DNA of 64,000 bases from positions 687,488,678 to 687,552,677 of the forward strand of contig NC_057803.1 of assembly GCF_018294505.1 (NCBI RefSeq), in the 5' to 3' direction. Under the pieces are notes generated by a model that was not told the origin of the DNA, searched no databases, and saw only the letters and a program-made list of their open reading frames with translations. The stretch is from Triticum aestivum (lineage: Eukaryota > Streptophyta > Magnoliopsida > Poales > Poaceae). The position numbers and the translations under genes were made by a program. The first letter of the stretch is position 1, and each line of letters opens with the position of its first letter. Positions 46,481-57,134 of this stretch are shown one piece after another.

Positions 46481-49250
46481 TCATTTTGACTGGTTGTATT
46501 CCTCTTCAATACCATCTAACAGGTTGTCTAATTTACAGTCCCGCTGGTAATACTTTGCGGCCAACTCTACTTGGCCGTACACTAAGCTTACATGGATCTC
46601 CTTCCCATCGGGCCCTACAGGACCGACCTCGGCCATGTGGTTGGGGTCAGCCTTTGCGTACCGCGTCTTCACCATGGCCCAGGCCTCCCTAGCGCCTTGA
46701 TGGCAGGCTGATATCTTCCACAATCGGAAGCACCGCCGTGCTCCCTTTAGCTTCTCCGCAAGCTCTCCAAGACCTTCGGGCATGGAGACGGATGGCCACA
46801 GGGCCTGGGCGACGCCTCGCATCGCCTGCCGAACTCGATCAAGCAGTTGCGAGATCTTGGGAAGAAGGTCACCCGTAGAACCGGGCATCTCCTCCGCAGG
46901 ACGACGTGTTAGCACACCTACAGACATTTCTCTGTTAGTCGACTTCCCCGCCGAACTTTCTTTCAAAAGGTTCGTTCAAGCACTTACTAAATATGCCGCG
47001 CCGAAGCCGCTGATTCTCCTTCACGGAGTCTGACAGCTGGGCACGGACATCTTTCAGCTCGACGCCCAGCTTGGTGTTGGCATCTTGGAGATTGTTCTTC
47101 TCCCCCATCACCTTTAGCAGCACCCTCTCACCAGCCTCTAGCTGGCGTAGGAGGTGTTGCCTTTCTGGATTCAATCCGGCGCCATCTGCAATTTCATTTG
47201 TCAGATTCACACCAAAGCCGTGCTTCGCAAAATACTTATCTTTCAAAGTGTATATTACCAGAGGGGGTCTCCTTAGGCTCCCCTGCCACGGCTAGTGCGG
47301 CCTCCAGTTGGGCTTTGCACTCTTCCAGCTCCTTGGACAGTAGGGAATTCTTTTCTGTAAGAACCTGGATATCAAATGATCCTTAAATCTGTTATTCTAA
47401 CTGTTTCAAGTCTTGGGTGCTACTGCTATATATACAATTACCAAAATTTTCTTACCCGTATGTGTTTTACATATTGCTCCGTGGCTCTAGCTAGACCATT
47501 TTGAGCGGCATGGAGGTGTGCATCTCCCGAGTTGAAGGCATCTAACGCCCCTTGGGAGAAACAAGCGTCGCGAAGAATTGTCCAGCGACGCCTGTGGTTC
47601 ATGGCACTCTCCACCTCAGAGTTGGTGGCAGACAACCCGTCCACATCCTCCGTCGGAGGAGCGTCTGGCGCGCGCCTTGCGTTCGCCTCCGCCTCCAGAC
47701 CAGGCTTTGGAGCTTGGCTAGTGGAGGCGCGATTGGCAGCCTCTCCGGGTATAGTCCGGCGAGGTCTCTTTGTCCTGAAGAGAGCACGAGTGTCAATGTG
47801 CCTCGAAGGTATAACACCTAGGACAATGGGGCGCACCATACCTTTGCGCTGACGCCTCGGTCCGGACTGCACTTCTTTTCGGCCCACGGGGCCCTACAGC
47901 CCCTCGTTGGCTTGTCGCCGCAGGTTCGGCCTTCCGCCTTAAAAACCTCCCCTGCAAAGTTTGGTTGCAATCAGGAAACTAAACACGAGTGGGCGGACAC
48001 CTATTCGGGGTACTGGGACTTCGATCTCAGGTACCTGGGGCATCAAGATTAGCCCTGGGTAATCGGCCGTAATGGCCACCAAGGCATTGTCCTCGCTCAA
48101 TTGATGGAACACTCCATCAATCAGCTCCATAGACATGTCCGGATCCTCTTGAGAGGCCGGGTCGAGGGACCGTCCTGGGTCCTCGGGTCGTGGAGGAGGG
48201 CTGCTTATTTCCTTAACAGCCCGGCGCAGTTCCTGCGTTAAAGTCGTCAGACTGAATATTTAACAATGGGAATACAAAACGGATGGACAAGTAAATAGGA
48301 CCGCTTACCCAGCTTGGGGGATTGTGCATGGAGAATCCACCCTGAGGGTTGACGCGGAGAAATTCCTCCTCTTCTCCCTTATACAAAGTGGACAAGATCT
48401 TTAGTAGAGCGGCAGTTGAGTCCGGCCCCTTACGACCGTAGCGGGTGGCGGCGTCCCCATTGAAGTCCCACATGGGGTGGCTTCTATACTGAAGCGGCTG
48501 CACCCCCCGCATAATGCTTTCGGCCATAACCCCAATCATGGTTAGTCCGGAATGGGCAAACAATCTTATTCGGCCCATTAGGTAAATGATGTCCCTGTCA
48601 CTTTCCCTCTGAGGGCTCCGTGGGCGCCAGCTTAGGCGCTTCTTTAAGGGAGCACTGTTGAATTCAGGGAGGCCGATCCGGACAGGATCCGGCAGCGGGA
48701 CGTCTTCTATATAGAACCATTCCGAGGGCCAGTCTTCGGACGCCTTCTTTGGGGTTTCGGACAGATATCCGGTCCCGGTGATGCGCCACACTTCGGCTCC
48801 GCCCACTTGATACATTGAGCCCTTCTTGGAACGGGGCACGAGGCAAAATAGCTCCTTCCACAGTCCGAAATGAGCTTCAACACCCAAGAACAGCTTGCAT
48901 AGGGCTACAAAGCTTGCGATATGCAATATTGAGGCAGGCGTGAGATGATGTAGCTGGAGGCCGTAGAACTCCAGCAGCCCCCGGAGAAATGGGTGGATTG
49001 GAAATCCGAGCCCCCTTATTAAGTAGGGGACAAGGCACACCCGCTCTCCTTTGGAGGGATTAGGGGCATTCTCTGCTTGCTCTCCGCCGTTGTAGACGAC
49101 AAGACCGGCTCGAACCGGGACCATATAGGACGGGGGGATAAATCCCTTGGTCTGGAGCGTCACTAGCTCGCTATGCAGGGTGGAACATCTCTCCCAATAT
49201 CCAGGCTTAGGGCTGGAAGGGTGAGGGGAGGAGTTGCGACTGCTGGCCAT
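46481..49250 (-). CDS. antisense multi-exon gene of element T (gypsy-type transposon domain)
   Basis: Runs opposite to pol. ATG at 49250 (context gccATGg, MASSRNSSPHPSSPK) is preferred over 49289. Exon 1 (49250-48309) encodes a PF04195-like domain: GFIPPSYMVPVRAGLVVYNG, FPIHPFLRGLLEFYGLQLHH, ILHIASFVALCKLFLGVEAH, EWFYIEDVPLPD. It ends at a good donor (ctgg/gtaagc). Exon 2 is 48232 to about 48034. Further coding pieces near 47960-47850, 47770-47470, 47246-47000 and 46966-46481 contain a coiled coil (LLRQLEAGERVLLKVMGEKN) and a conserved C-terminus. Function unknown; antisense ORFs between pol and 3' LTR are known in Tat elements. Exon borders after exon 2 are approximate. Confidence 0.65.
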
Positions 49251-49543
49251 GGTGGAATGGACCTTTGTTGGATGCGCTCTGATGAACACTCACGGAGGGG
49301 AGAAGGTGTGGATTGGATCTAAATCCTCGTCCCCTTAAATAGGGCAGCTCATTTACGCGGCTAGGGGTGTGAATGTAAAAACACTCAGACTTTTCATATT
49401 CGTTTGACACGTGGGAAGCGGTCATTATTGGGCGTAGAAGCCAAGGAGCGGACTTTATTCAAACAGGTACATGGAATTTGGAGGAGAACCCGCCTTGCAA
49501 TGCTGAAGACAATCTGCGTGCCGGACTCATCATCATTGAAGCC

Positions 49544-50039
49544 TGGTTCGGGGGCTACTGAGGGAGTCCTGGATTAGGGGGTGTTCGGATAGCCGGACTA
49601 TACCTTCAGCCGGGCTCCTGGACTATGAAGATATAAGATTGAAGACTCCGTCCTGCGTCCGGAAGGGGCTTTCCTTGGCGTGGAAGGCAAGCTTGGCGAT
49701 ACGGATATGAAGATCTCCTACCATTGTAACCGACTCTATGTAACCCTAACCCTATCCCGTGTCTATATAAACTGGAGGGTTTTAGTCCGTAGGACAACAT
49801 ACACATCGACAATCATACCATAGGCTAGCTTCTAGGGTTTAGCCTCCTCGATCCCGTGGTAGATCTACTCTTGTACTACCCATATCATCAATATTAAGCA
49901 AGCAGGACGTAGGGTTTTACCTCCATCGAGAGGGCCCGAACCTGGGTAAAACTTCGTGTCCCTTGTCTCCTGTTACCATCTGGCCTAGACGCACAGTTCA
50001 GGACCCCCTACCCGAGATCCGCCGGTTTTGACACCGACA
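49544..50039 (+). repeat. polypurine tract and 3' LTR of element T
   Basis: ggttcgggggctac (49545-49558) precedes the LTR 49559-50039, 481 bp, TATA at 49764-49771. The antisense gene's promoter must lie in or next to this LTR. Confidence 0.9.
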
Positions 50040-50048
50040 ACAATTTTC

Positions 50049-50066
50049 TGGCGCCGTTGCCGGGGA
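50049..50066 (+). promoter_or_regulatory. primer-binding site of S2, displaced by element T
   Basis: tggcgccgttgccgggga is a perfect match to the plant tRNA-Asp 3' end. It belongs to the LTR at 38649-40070, now 10 kb away. Confidence 0.85.
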
Positions 50067-50119
50067 GCATAGCTCTATTCTTTGATTCACTTGGGATATA
50101 TATATATCTGCTTATCATT

Positions 50120-51154
50120 ATGAAGAACTTGAGAGATCCAAAAACCAAGATCTATCCCTCAACTACGAGGGGAGGTAAGGAACTGCCATCTAGCTCTGCA
50201 CTTGATTCACCTTCTATTATGAGTAAGTTTGCGACACCTACACCTGCTTTTGCTATTCGTTCTAATATGTCGCATGTTATTGATGATGCCACTTCTGCTA
50301 TGCATGATACTTATGAAGAAACAATCTCTATGCCTGATACTACTATGCCACTTAGTGATTTTCTTGATGAACAAATTGCTAGGGCTAGGGAAATTGAAAA
50401 TATTGAATCTAATGATACTGATGAAAGTGATGATGAAGAATCACTTATTATTCCTAAGGGTTATGTTTTTTATCAAGAAGCTTCTTTCGCTATCTTAGCT
50501 TGCGAAAATAGAAATGAACTAAAAAGGTTATTAGCTAAATGGAGTAAGCAATCTCTAAGTGCTAGAATGAAACCTGACCCTGCTTTTGCTACTTCACCTA
50601 TCTGTGTTACTGATAAGGACTATGAATTCTCTGTTGATCCTGATATAATTACTTTAGTTGAATCTGATCCTTTTCATGGTTATGAATCTGAAACTGTTGT
50701 GGCACATCTTACTAAATTGAATGATATAGCTACCCTGTTTACTAAAGATGAGAGAACTCGCTACTTTTATATCCTTAAAATATTTCCGTTCTCATTAAAG
50801 GGTGATGCTAAGATATGGTTTAATTCTCTTGATCCTGGTTGTGTGCGTAGTCCCCAGGATATGATTTATTACTTCTCTGCTAAATATTTCCCTGCTCATA
50901 AGAAACAAGCCGCTTTAAGGGATATATATAATTTTGTGCAAATTGAAGAAGAGAGTCTCCCACAAGCTTGGGGGAGGCTTCTCCAATTACTTAATGCATT
51001 GCCTGATCATCCTCTTAAGAAAAATGAAATACTTGATATCTTTTATAATGGACTAACCGATGCTTCCAGAGATTACCTGGATAGTTGTGCTGGTTGTGTT
51101 TTCAGGGAAAGAACTGTTGATCAAGCTGAATTGCTATTGAATAATATAAAATAG
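50120..51154 (+). pseudogene. gag: S2 gag, 5' part, truncated at the patch junction
   Basis: Starts MKNLRDPKTKIYPSTTRGGK. Same gag family as S1 but clearly diverged (IRSNMSHVIDDATSAMHDTY; ACENRNELKRLLAKWSKQ). After SRDYLD the last ~66 bp (51082-51147) are identical to S1, then the frame meets foreign sequence and stops (NNIK, TAA-like end at 51154). The switch marks where repair synthesis entered S1 sequence. Confidence 0.8.
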
Positions 51155-51163
51155 CATATTATT
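51145..51163. repeat. templated filler at the patch junction
   Basis: The 17-mer tataaaatagcatatta at 51145-51161 repeats exactly at 51196-51212, 51 bp further into the copied DNA, and bridges S2 gag (to about 51147) and the start of mirrored sequence at 51164. Confidence 0.8.
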
Positions 51164-52850
51164 GCTCTAGGTTAATAGGTTAGTCCCAAAAATACTATAA
51201 AATAGCATATTAATGCGTATAAAACATCCAAAATAGGTAATATAATAGCATGGAACAATCAAAAATTATAGATACGTTGGAGACGTATTAATGGTTAGTT
51301 CTATCCATGAATATTATTTGAGTCTTTGCTGAACTCTTTTATGCATGATTGTTATAGCCTCGTATTTCTTCTCTGAAATTTTGGTTTGCTTTGGCCAACT
51401 AGATTGATTTTTCTTGCCATGGGAAGAGGTGCGTTGTGATGGGTTCGATCTTGCGGTACTCAATCTCAGTGATAGAAAGAGACATGACATGCATGTATCA
51501 TTGCTATTAAGGGTAACAACATGGGGTTTATTCATACGTGAGTTTATCTTTTCTACATCATCTCATCGTTCTTATTGCATTACTCCGTTTTTTCATGAAC
51601 TTAATACACTAAATGCATGATGGATAGCGGTCAATGTGTGGAGTAATAGTAGCAGATGCAGACAGGAATCGATCTACTAATCTTGGACGTGATGCCTATA
51701 TATATGATCATTACCATGAATATCATCATAGTTATTTGCTTTTCTATCAATTACCCAACAGTAATTTGTGTATCCATTGTATGCTATTTTCTTGAGAAAA
51801 GCCTCTAATGAAAACTATGGGCACGGGTCTATTTCCTAACATATTAAATCTAAAAATACCTTGCTGCACTTTTTATTGATTTAATTAATTTTGTGTTTTA
51901 ATTAGATCTATTTATCAAATCTCATACAATATAATCTATCTCAATACCGCTGAGGATTGACAATCCCTCTTACGCGTTGGGTTGCAAGTATTTGTTGTTT
52001 GTGTGCAGGTGATGTTTACATAGTATTGCTTGGTTCTCCTACTGGATTGATAACCTTGGTTTCATAGCTGAGGGAAATATTTACCTTTGTTGTGCTGCAT
52101 CATCCTCTCCTCTTCGGGAAATTACCAACGCAGATATAAGCAATCAGGAAGAATTTCTGGTGTCGTTGCCGGGGAGACATCATCAACATCTATCAAGTAC
52201 CTACGCATAAACTCTCATCTCCTTGCAATTAATTTATTTGCCATTTGCCTCTCGTTTTCATCTCCTTCACTTCTAAAAAGTTTTTACAAAAATATTTTAT
52301 GTTTGCCTTTTTCTTGTTCGATCTTTTGTTTGCTTGTGATCTTGTTTGTGTAGTCACGATGTCACAAGAAAACACGAAATTGTGTGATCTTTTCAATACT
52401 AATAATAATAATTTTATTAGTAATCCTATTACTCTTGCCGCCGCTAGTGCGGAGTCTTATGATATTAATGCCGCTTTGTTGAATCTTGTTATGAAAGAGC
52501 AATTTCCTAATGAGGATGGCGCGTCCCATCAAAACTTTCATAGAATTGTGTGATATGCAAAAGAAAAAAGATGTGGACAATGATATTGTGAAAATAAAAT
52601 TATTTCCTTTCTCTTTGCATGATCGTGCAAAATTTAGGTTTTCATCTTTACCATGAAATAGTATCGATTTTTGGGAGAAGCGCAAAGATGCTTTTATCAT
52701 TAAAAGTATTTTTCTCCCGTGAAAATTATTTCTCTTAGGAATCAAATCATGAATTTCAAGCAACTTGAGAATGAACATGTTGCGCAATATTGGGAAAGAA
52801 TGAAATTAATGTTAAGAAATTCTCCTACTCATGGTTTCAATCTATGAATG
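51164..52850 (+). mobile_element. patch copy of W LTR piece and element F
   Basis: 51164-51290 is the inverted start of the W LTR. 51291-52142 is the element F LTR fragment. tggtgtcgttgccggggag at 52158-52176 is its primer site. 52359-52850 is the broken gag (MSQENTKLCDLFNTNNNNFI). All mirror 32720-34406. Confidence 0.8.
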
Positions 52851-54434
52851 ATTATACACATTTTTTATGTGGGATTGAATTTTGTTTCTATAAAAAAAAT
52901 TGATTCCGCCATGGGTGTATGTTGGTGGACCACCACGAATTAATGTTAAGAAATTGTCTTACCAGATTAATATTATTAATATTGTGCTATAGATAAATTA
53001 TTTTGTATGCTGGTGGACCACCCCGTTTCAAAATCCTAGATCCACCACTAGTGTCCAGACACGTGCATGGGCACAGATACGGGAGCAGGCCATCCAACTG
53101 CATCCCTTAAACATTCTCCTAGCTCCAATCTCCTTCTCAAATGCATATCAAAATGCGATGTTCATAGCACCTGATCACAAGGAAAAAGAGACAGATGTTC
53201 ATAGTACAAAACTTCCATCCAGGCAGTGCGTACGAAAGAAAAATTCTCTCCCAGATTGGTTGTCCGTGCCTATTCGCTCACTCTGTCACTGGCTTCTCTG
53301 CATCAACCGCCTATTTTTTGGCCGCCAAGCGCTTCGACATCCTAGTATGGATGGCTTACACGATCATCGCCGCATCAAGAGCCAACACATAGAGCATTTC
53401 TGGCAAAAAAATTGCATATCTGGTCAAATGACTAAGACGTAGAACAACTTACTTCCTTGGCGATTTGTGTGCCACTTGGACATTGTCTGATTATTTGTTT
53501 GTAGTGGTTGCAATACTTGCTCATGGACTATATGATGGTGTACCATCAATGGTTGAGTGATTTTGTCCCACCATTTGGATGACTTCCTTGCGGTAGGGCT
53601 TGAAATTCTTGTGCTCATGGAACTAAGAATGAATATTTGACCAAAAGGTTGCATCATTTTTCTCCGTGACATGGATCAGATCGATGATAGTGGTCAACCA
53701 CATATACATAATCAGATATATGTCTGGACGGATTAAAAAAGACAGAAACACACCGTACTTTATTAGTAATTGGCAAACATGCATGTGCGTTGCAACGAAA
53801 AAGAAGAATAAAAATATCGTCACGTAACAATTTTATCATCAGTTGGTTTGACTAAGGATTGACCACTTTGACAAAAACACCAACAGTGGCTGGAAGATGC
53901 TATTCGATCATAAATCCCCATCTCTAATGACACAATTGGGAAGAGATTCATTGGCCCAGAAATTGATGTTTAGGCCACGACATATGCACGCGAGGAGTAC
54001 ACGTTGTTCCTCATTCAGCCCTAGTAGAATTTTTATTCTTTCTCTTGCTCAAACTCACTGATCCAACGTGATAATCACCATCCACCTTAGATGTGAAGGA
54101 TCCCGTTTAAACTCACACTAGAGAACGTTGTTGAACATATATAAATTGGTGAGTATGAGTTTAAGAGATCCCTAGAGCATCTACAGCTGAGCGTCCCAAA
54201 CCGGCCTCAAACGCCCGGGCGGCCTGCCTGGTCACTGGCCGGTCATGATTTTTTGACCCAAACGGGCCCCCTCAAATGACCTCATATCCAGCCCAAATAT
54301 GAGGCCGATATGAGGGAGCCCGGGCATGCCCTCCACGTCGGACTGGCGGCGAGGTCCCACGAGGAAACACCCGGAAACCTGGCGGTCCGAAGGTCATCTC
54401 CTCCATCGGACAGGTGTCGCCGCGTGGCGCCGCT
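52851..54434. repeat. patch copy of the S1 upstream flank; no recognised gene
   Basis: Mirror of 31136-32719. The 65-codon frame at 53195-53392 is identical in both copies, but since the duplication is recent this is not evidence of selection. Confidence 0.7.
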
Positions 54435-55832
54435 TGATACCTCCTCGTCGTATCTACTTTTCCAAACACTTTTGCCCTTATTTTGGACTCTAACTTGCAT
54501 GATTTGAATGTAACTAACCCGGACTGACGCTGTTTTCAGCAGAATTGCCATGGTGTTATTTTTGTGCAGAACTAAAAGTTCTTGAAATGACCTGAAAATC
54601 AATGGAGATTATTTTTGGAATATATAAAAAATACTGGAAGAAAGATCCATGTCAGGGGCCCACACCATGTCCACGAGGGTGGGGGTGCGCCTACCCCCTG
54701 GGCGCGCCCCCTGCCTCGTGGGCCCCTTGACGCTCCACCGACCTCAACTCCAACTCCATATATTTGTGTTCGGGGATAAAAATGAGAGAGAAGGATTCAT
54801 CGTGTTTTATGATATGGAGCCGCCACCAAGCCTTAAACTCTCTCGGGGGGGCTGATCTGGAGTCCGTTCGGGGCTCCGGAGAGGGGAATCCGTCGCCGTC
54901 GTCATCATCAACCTTCCTCCATCACCAATTTCATGATACTCACCACCGTGCGTGAGTAATTCCATCGCAGGCTTGCTGGACGATGATGGGTTGGATGAGA
55001 TTTATCATGTAATCGAGTTAGTTTTGTTAGGGTTTGATCCCTAGTATCCACTATGTTCTGAGATTGATGTTGCTATGACTTTGCTATGCTTAATGCATGT
55101 CACTAGGGCCCGAGTGCCATGATTTCAAATCTGAACCTATTATGTTTTCATGAATATATGTGAGTTCTTGATCCTATCTTGCAAGTCTATAGTCACCTAC
55201 TATGTGTTATGATCCGGCAACCCCAAAGTGACAATAATCGGGACCACTCCCGGTGATGACCATAGTTTGAGGAGTTCATGTATTCACTATGTGTTAATGC
55301 TTTGGTCCGGTACTCTATTAAAAGGAGGCCTTAATATCCCTTAGTTTCCAATAGGACCCCGCTGCCACGGGAGGGTAGGACAAAAGATGTCATGCAAGTT
55401 CTTTTCCTTAAGCACCTATGACTATATTCAGAATACATGCCTACATTACATTGATCAATTGGAGCTAGTTATGTGTCACCCTATGTTATAATTGTTGCAT
55501 GATCGATCGCATACGACATAATTCTCCATCACCGATCCAATGCCTACGAGCTTTTCCTATATTGTTCTTCGCTTATTTACTTTTCAGTTGCTATTATTAC
55601 AATCACTACAAAACCCAAAAATATTACTTTGCTACCATTACCACTACTATCATATCACTTTGCTACTAAATACTTTGCTACAAATATTAAGTTTCCAGGT
55701 GTGGTTGAATTGATAACTCAGCTGCTAATACTTGAGAATATTCTTTGGCTCCCCTTGTGTCGAATCAATAAATTTGGGTTGAATACTCTACCCTCGAAAA
55801 CTGTTGCGATCCCCTATACTTGTGGGTTATCA
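54435..55832 (+). repeat. patch copy of the S1 5' LTR (1398 bp)
   Basis: Starts TGATACCTCCTCGTCGTATC and ends CTTGTGGGTTATCA. It carries the S1 subtype sequence and not the subtype of the LTR at 62556, so it is not the partner of S2's 3' LTR. Primer site tggcgtcgttgccgggga at 55844-55861 shares the S1-specific C-to-T change. Confidence 0.9.
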
Positions 55833-55910
55833 AGACTATTTTCTGGCGTCGTTGCCGGGGACCATAGCTCTATTCTTTGAGTCACGTGGGATTTATATCT
55901 GCTTATCATT

Positions 55911-57134
55911 ATGAAGAACTTGAAAGATCAAAGAACCAAGATCTATCCCTCAACTATGAGGGGAGGTAAGGGACTGCCATCTAGCTCTGCACTTGATTCA
56001 CCTTCTGTTATGAGTAAACTTGTGACACCTACACATGTTATTAATTCTGATATGTTGCAAGGTATTGATGATGCCACTTCTGCTTTGCATGATACTTATG
56101 ATGAAACTACTTCTATGCTTGATACTATTGTGCCACTAGGTGAATTTCTTGATGCACAACTTGCTAGGGCTAGAGAGAATGAAATTATTGAAACTGATAA
56201 TATTGATGAAAGTGATGATGAAGATTCTCCCCCTAGATATGAATTGCCCGTTGTTCCTGAGGGTTATGTTATGGATGAAGAAACTGCTAGAGACTTTCTT
56301 GCCTGCAATGATAGAAGTGATCTTATGAAATTATTAGCTAAACTGAAAGAAAAATCTCTGAATGCTAGAATGAAATATGATCCTGCTTATGCTACTTCAC
56401 CTATCTTTATTACTGATAAGGATTATGATTTCTCTATTGATCCCGATATAATTACTTTGGTTGAATTTGATCCTTTCTATGGCTATGAATCTGAAATTGT
56501 TGTGGCACATCTTACTAAATTAAATGATATAGCTACCATGTTCACTAGTGATGAGAAAACTCGCTACTATTATATCCTTAAGTTATTTCCGTTCTCATTA
56601 AAGGGTGATGCTAAGATATGGTTTAATTCTCTTGATCCTGGTTGTGTGCGTAGTCCCCGGGATATGATTTATTACTTCTCTGCTAAATATTTCCCCGCTC
56701 ATAAGAAACAAGCTGCTTTTAGGGAAATATATAATTTTGTGCAAATTGAAGAAGAGAGTCTCCCACAAGCTTGGGGGAGGCTTCTCCAATTACTTAATGC
56801 TTTGCCTGATCATCCTCTCAAGAAAAATGAAATACTTGATATCTTTTATAATGGACTAACCGATGCTTCCAGAGATTACCTGGATATTTGTGCTGGTTCT
56901 ATTTTTAGGGAAAGAACACCGGATGAAGCTGAAATTCTATTGAATAATATGTTGACAAATGAAAATAATTGGACACCTCCGGAGCCAATTCCTGAGCCTA
57001 TTCCGAAACCAACTCCGAAGAAGAGGGTTATTCTATTTCTCAGTCCTGAAGATATGCAAGAGGCAAAGAAATCTATGAAAAAAAGGGTATTAAAGCTGAA
57101 GATGTTAAGAATTTACCTCCTATTGAAGAAATAA
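55911..57134 (+). pseudogene. gag: chimeric gag: S1-type N-part joined to S2-type C-part
   Basis: Starts MKNLKDQRTKIYPSTMRGGK. Up to about SRDYLD (56885) it differs from S1 gag at only a handful of residues (e.g. YESEIVV versus YESKIVV). Beyond that it becomes clearly different (ICAGSIFRERTPDEAEILLN versus SCAGCVFRERTVDQAELLLN). The frame is open across the switch and breaks near 57080 in an A-rich run. A 370-residue chimeric gag is therefore still encoded. Confidence 0.8.

Larger units (their letters stand above)
40078..50039 (+). mobile_element. element T: complete Tat-lineage Gypsy retrotransposon nested in S2
   Basis: 9962 bp with 481-bp LTRs at both ends, a 5-bp target duplication acaat (40073-40077 and 50040-50044), gag-protease-RT-RNaseH-integrase on plus and an antisense gene on minus. 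It sits seven bases past the S2 LTR, separating it from the S2 primer site. About 22 differences between its LTRs (4.6%, mostly transitions) suggest insertion roughly 1.5-2 million years ago at 1.3e-8 per site per year. Two RNase H-like regions after RT and the antisense ORF are Tat-lineage traits. Confidence 0.9.
51076..56885 (+). other. copied patch: inverted duplicate of 28684-34406 inserted in S2 gag
   Basis: Position x in 51164-56885 corresponds to 85570-x (inner part) or 85569-x (outer part) on the opposite strand, so the 5.7-kb arms differ by one net indel. Sampled divergence is about 1 in 265 in the flank and about 10 in 520 in the LTR. Contents in order: W LTR piece, element F LTR/primer site/gag, unclassified flank, S1 5' LTR, S1 gag 5' part. 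Neither end is a transposon terminus; both lie at the gag position gattacctggat. An assembly artefact is possible but unlikely given dispersed differences. Confidence 0.85.

Noticed and set aside
53195..53392. 65-codon ORF conserved in both arms as a functional gene
   Set aside because: Identity follows from recent duplication and does not show selection; no family recognised.
51076..56885. Patch as an independent transposon or composite element with inverted ends
   Set aside because: No terminal repeats or TSD at its edges, and it carries 3 kb of unrelated flank identical to that beside S1.
28684..56885. Mirror arms as a pure assembly error
   Set aside because: Arms differ by scattered substitutions and an indel, and subtype switches occur at homologous gag positions; still worth a long-read check.
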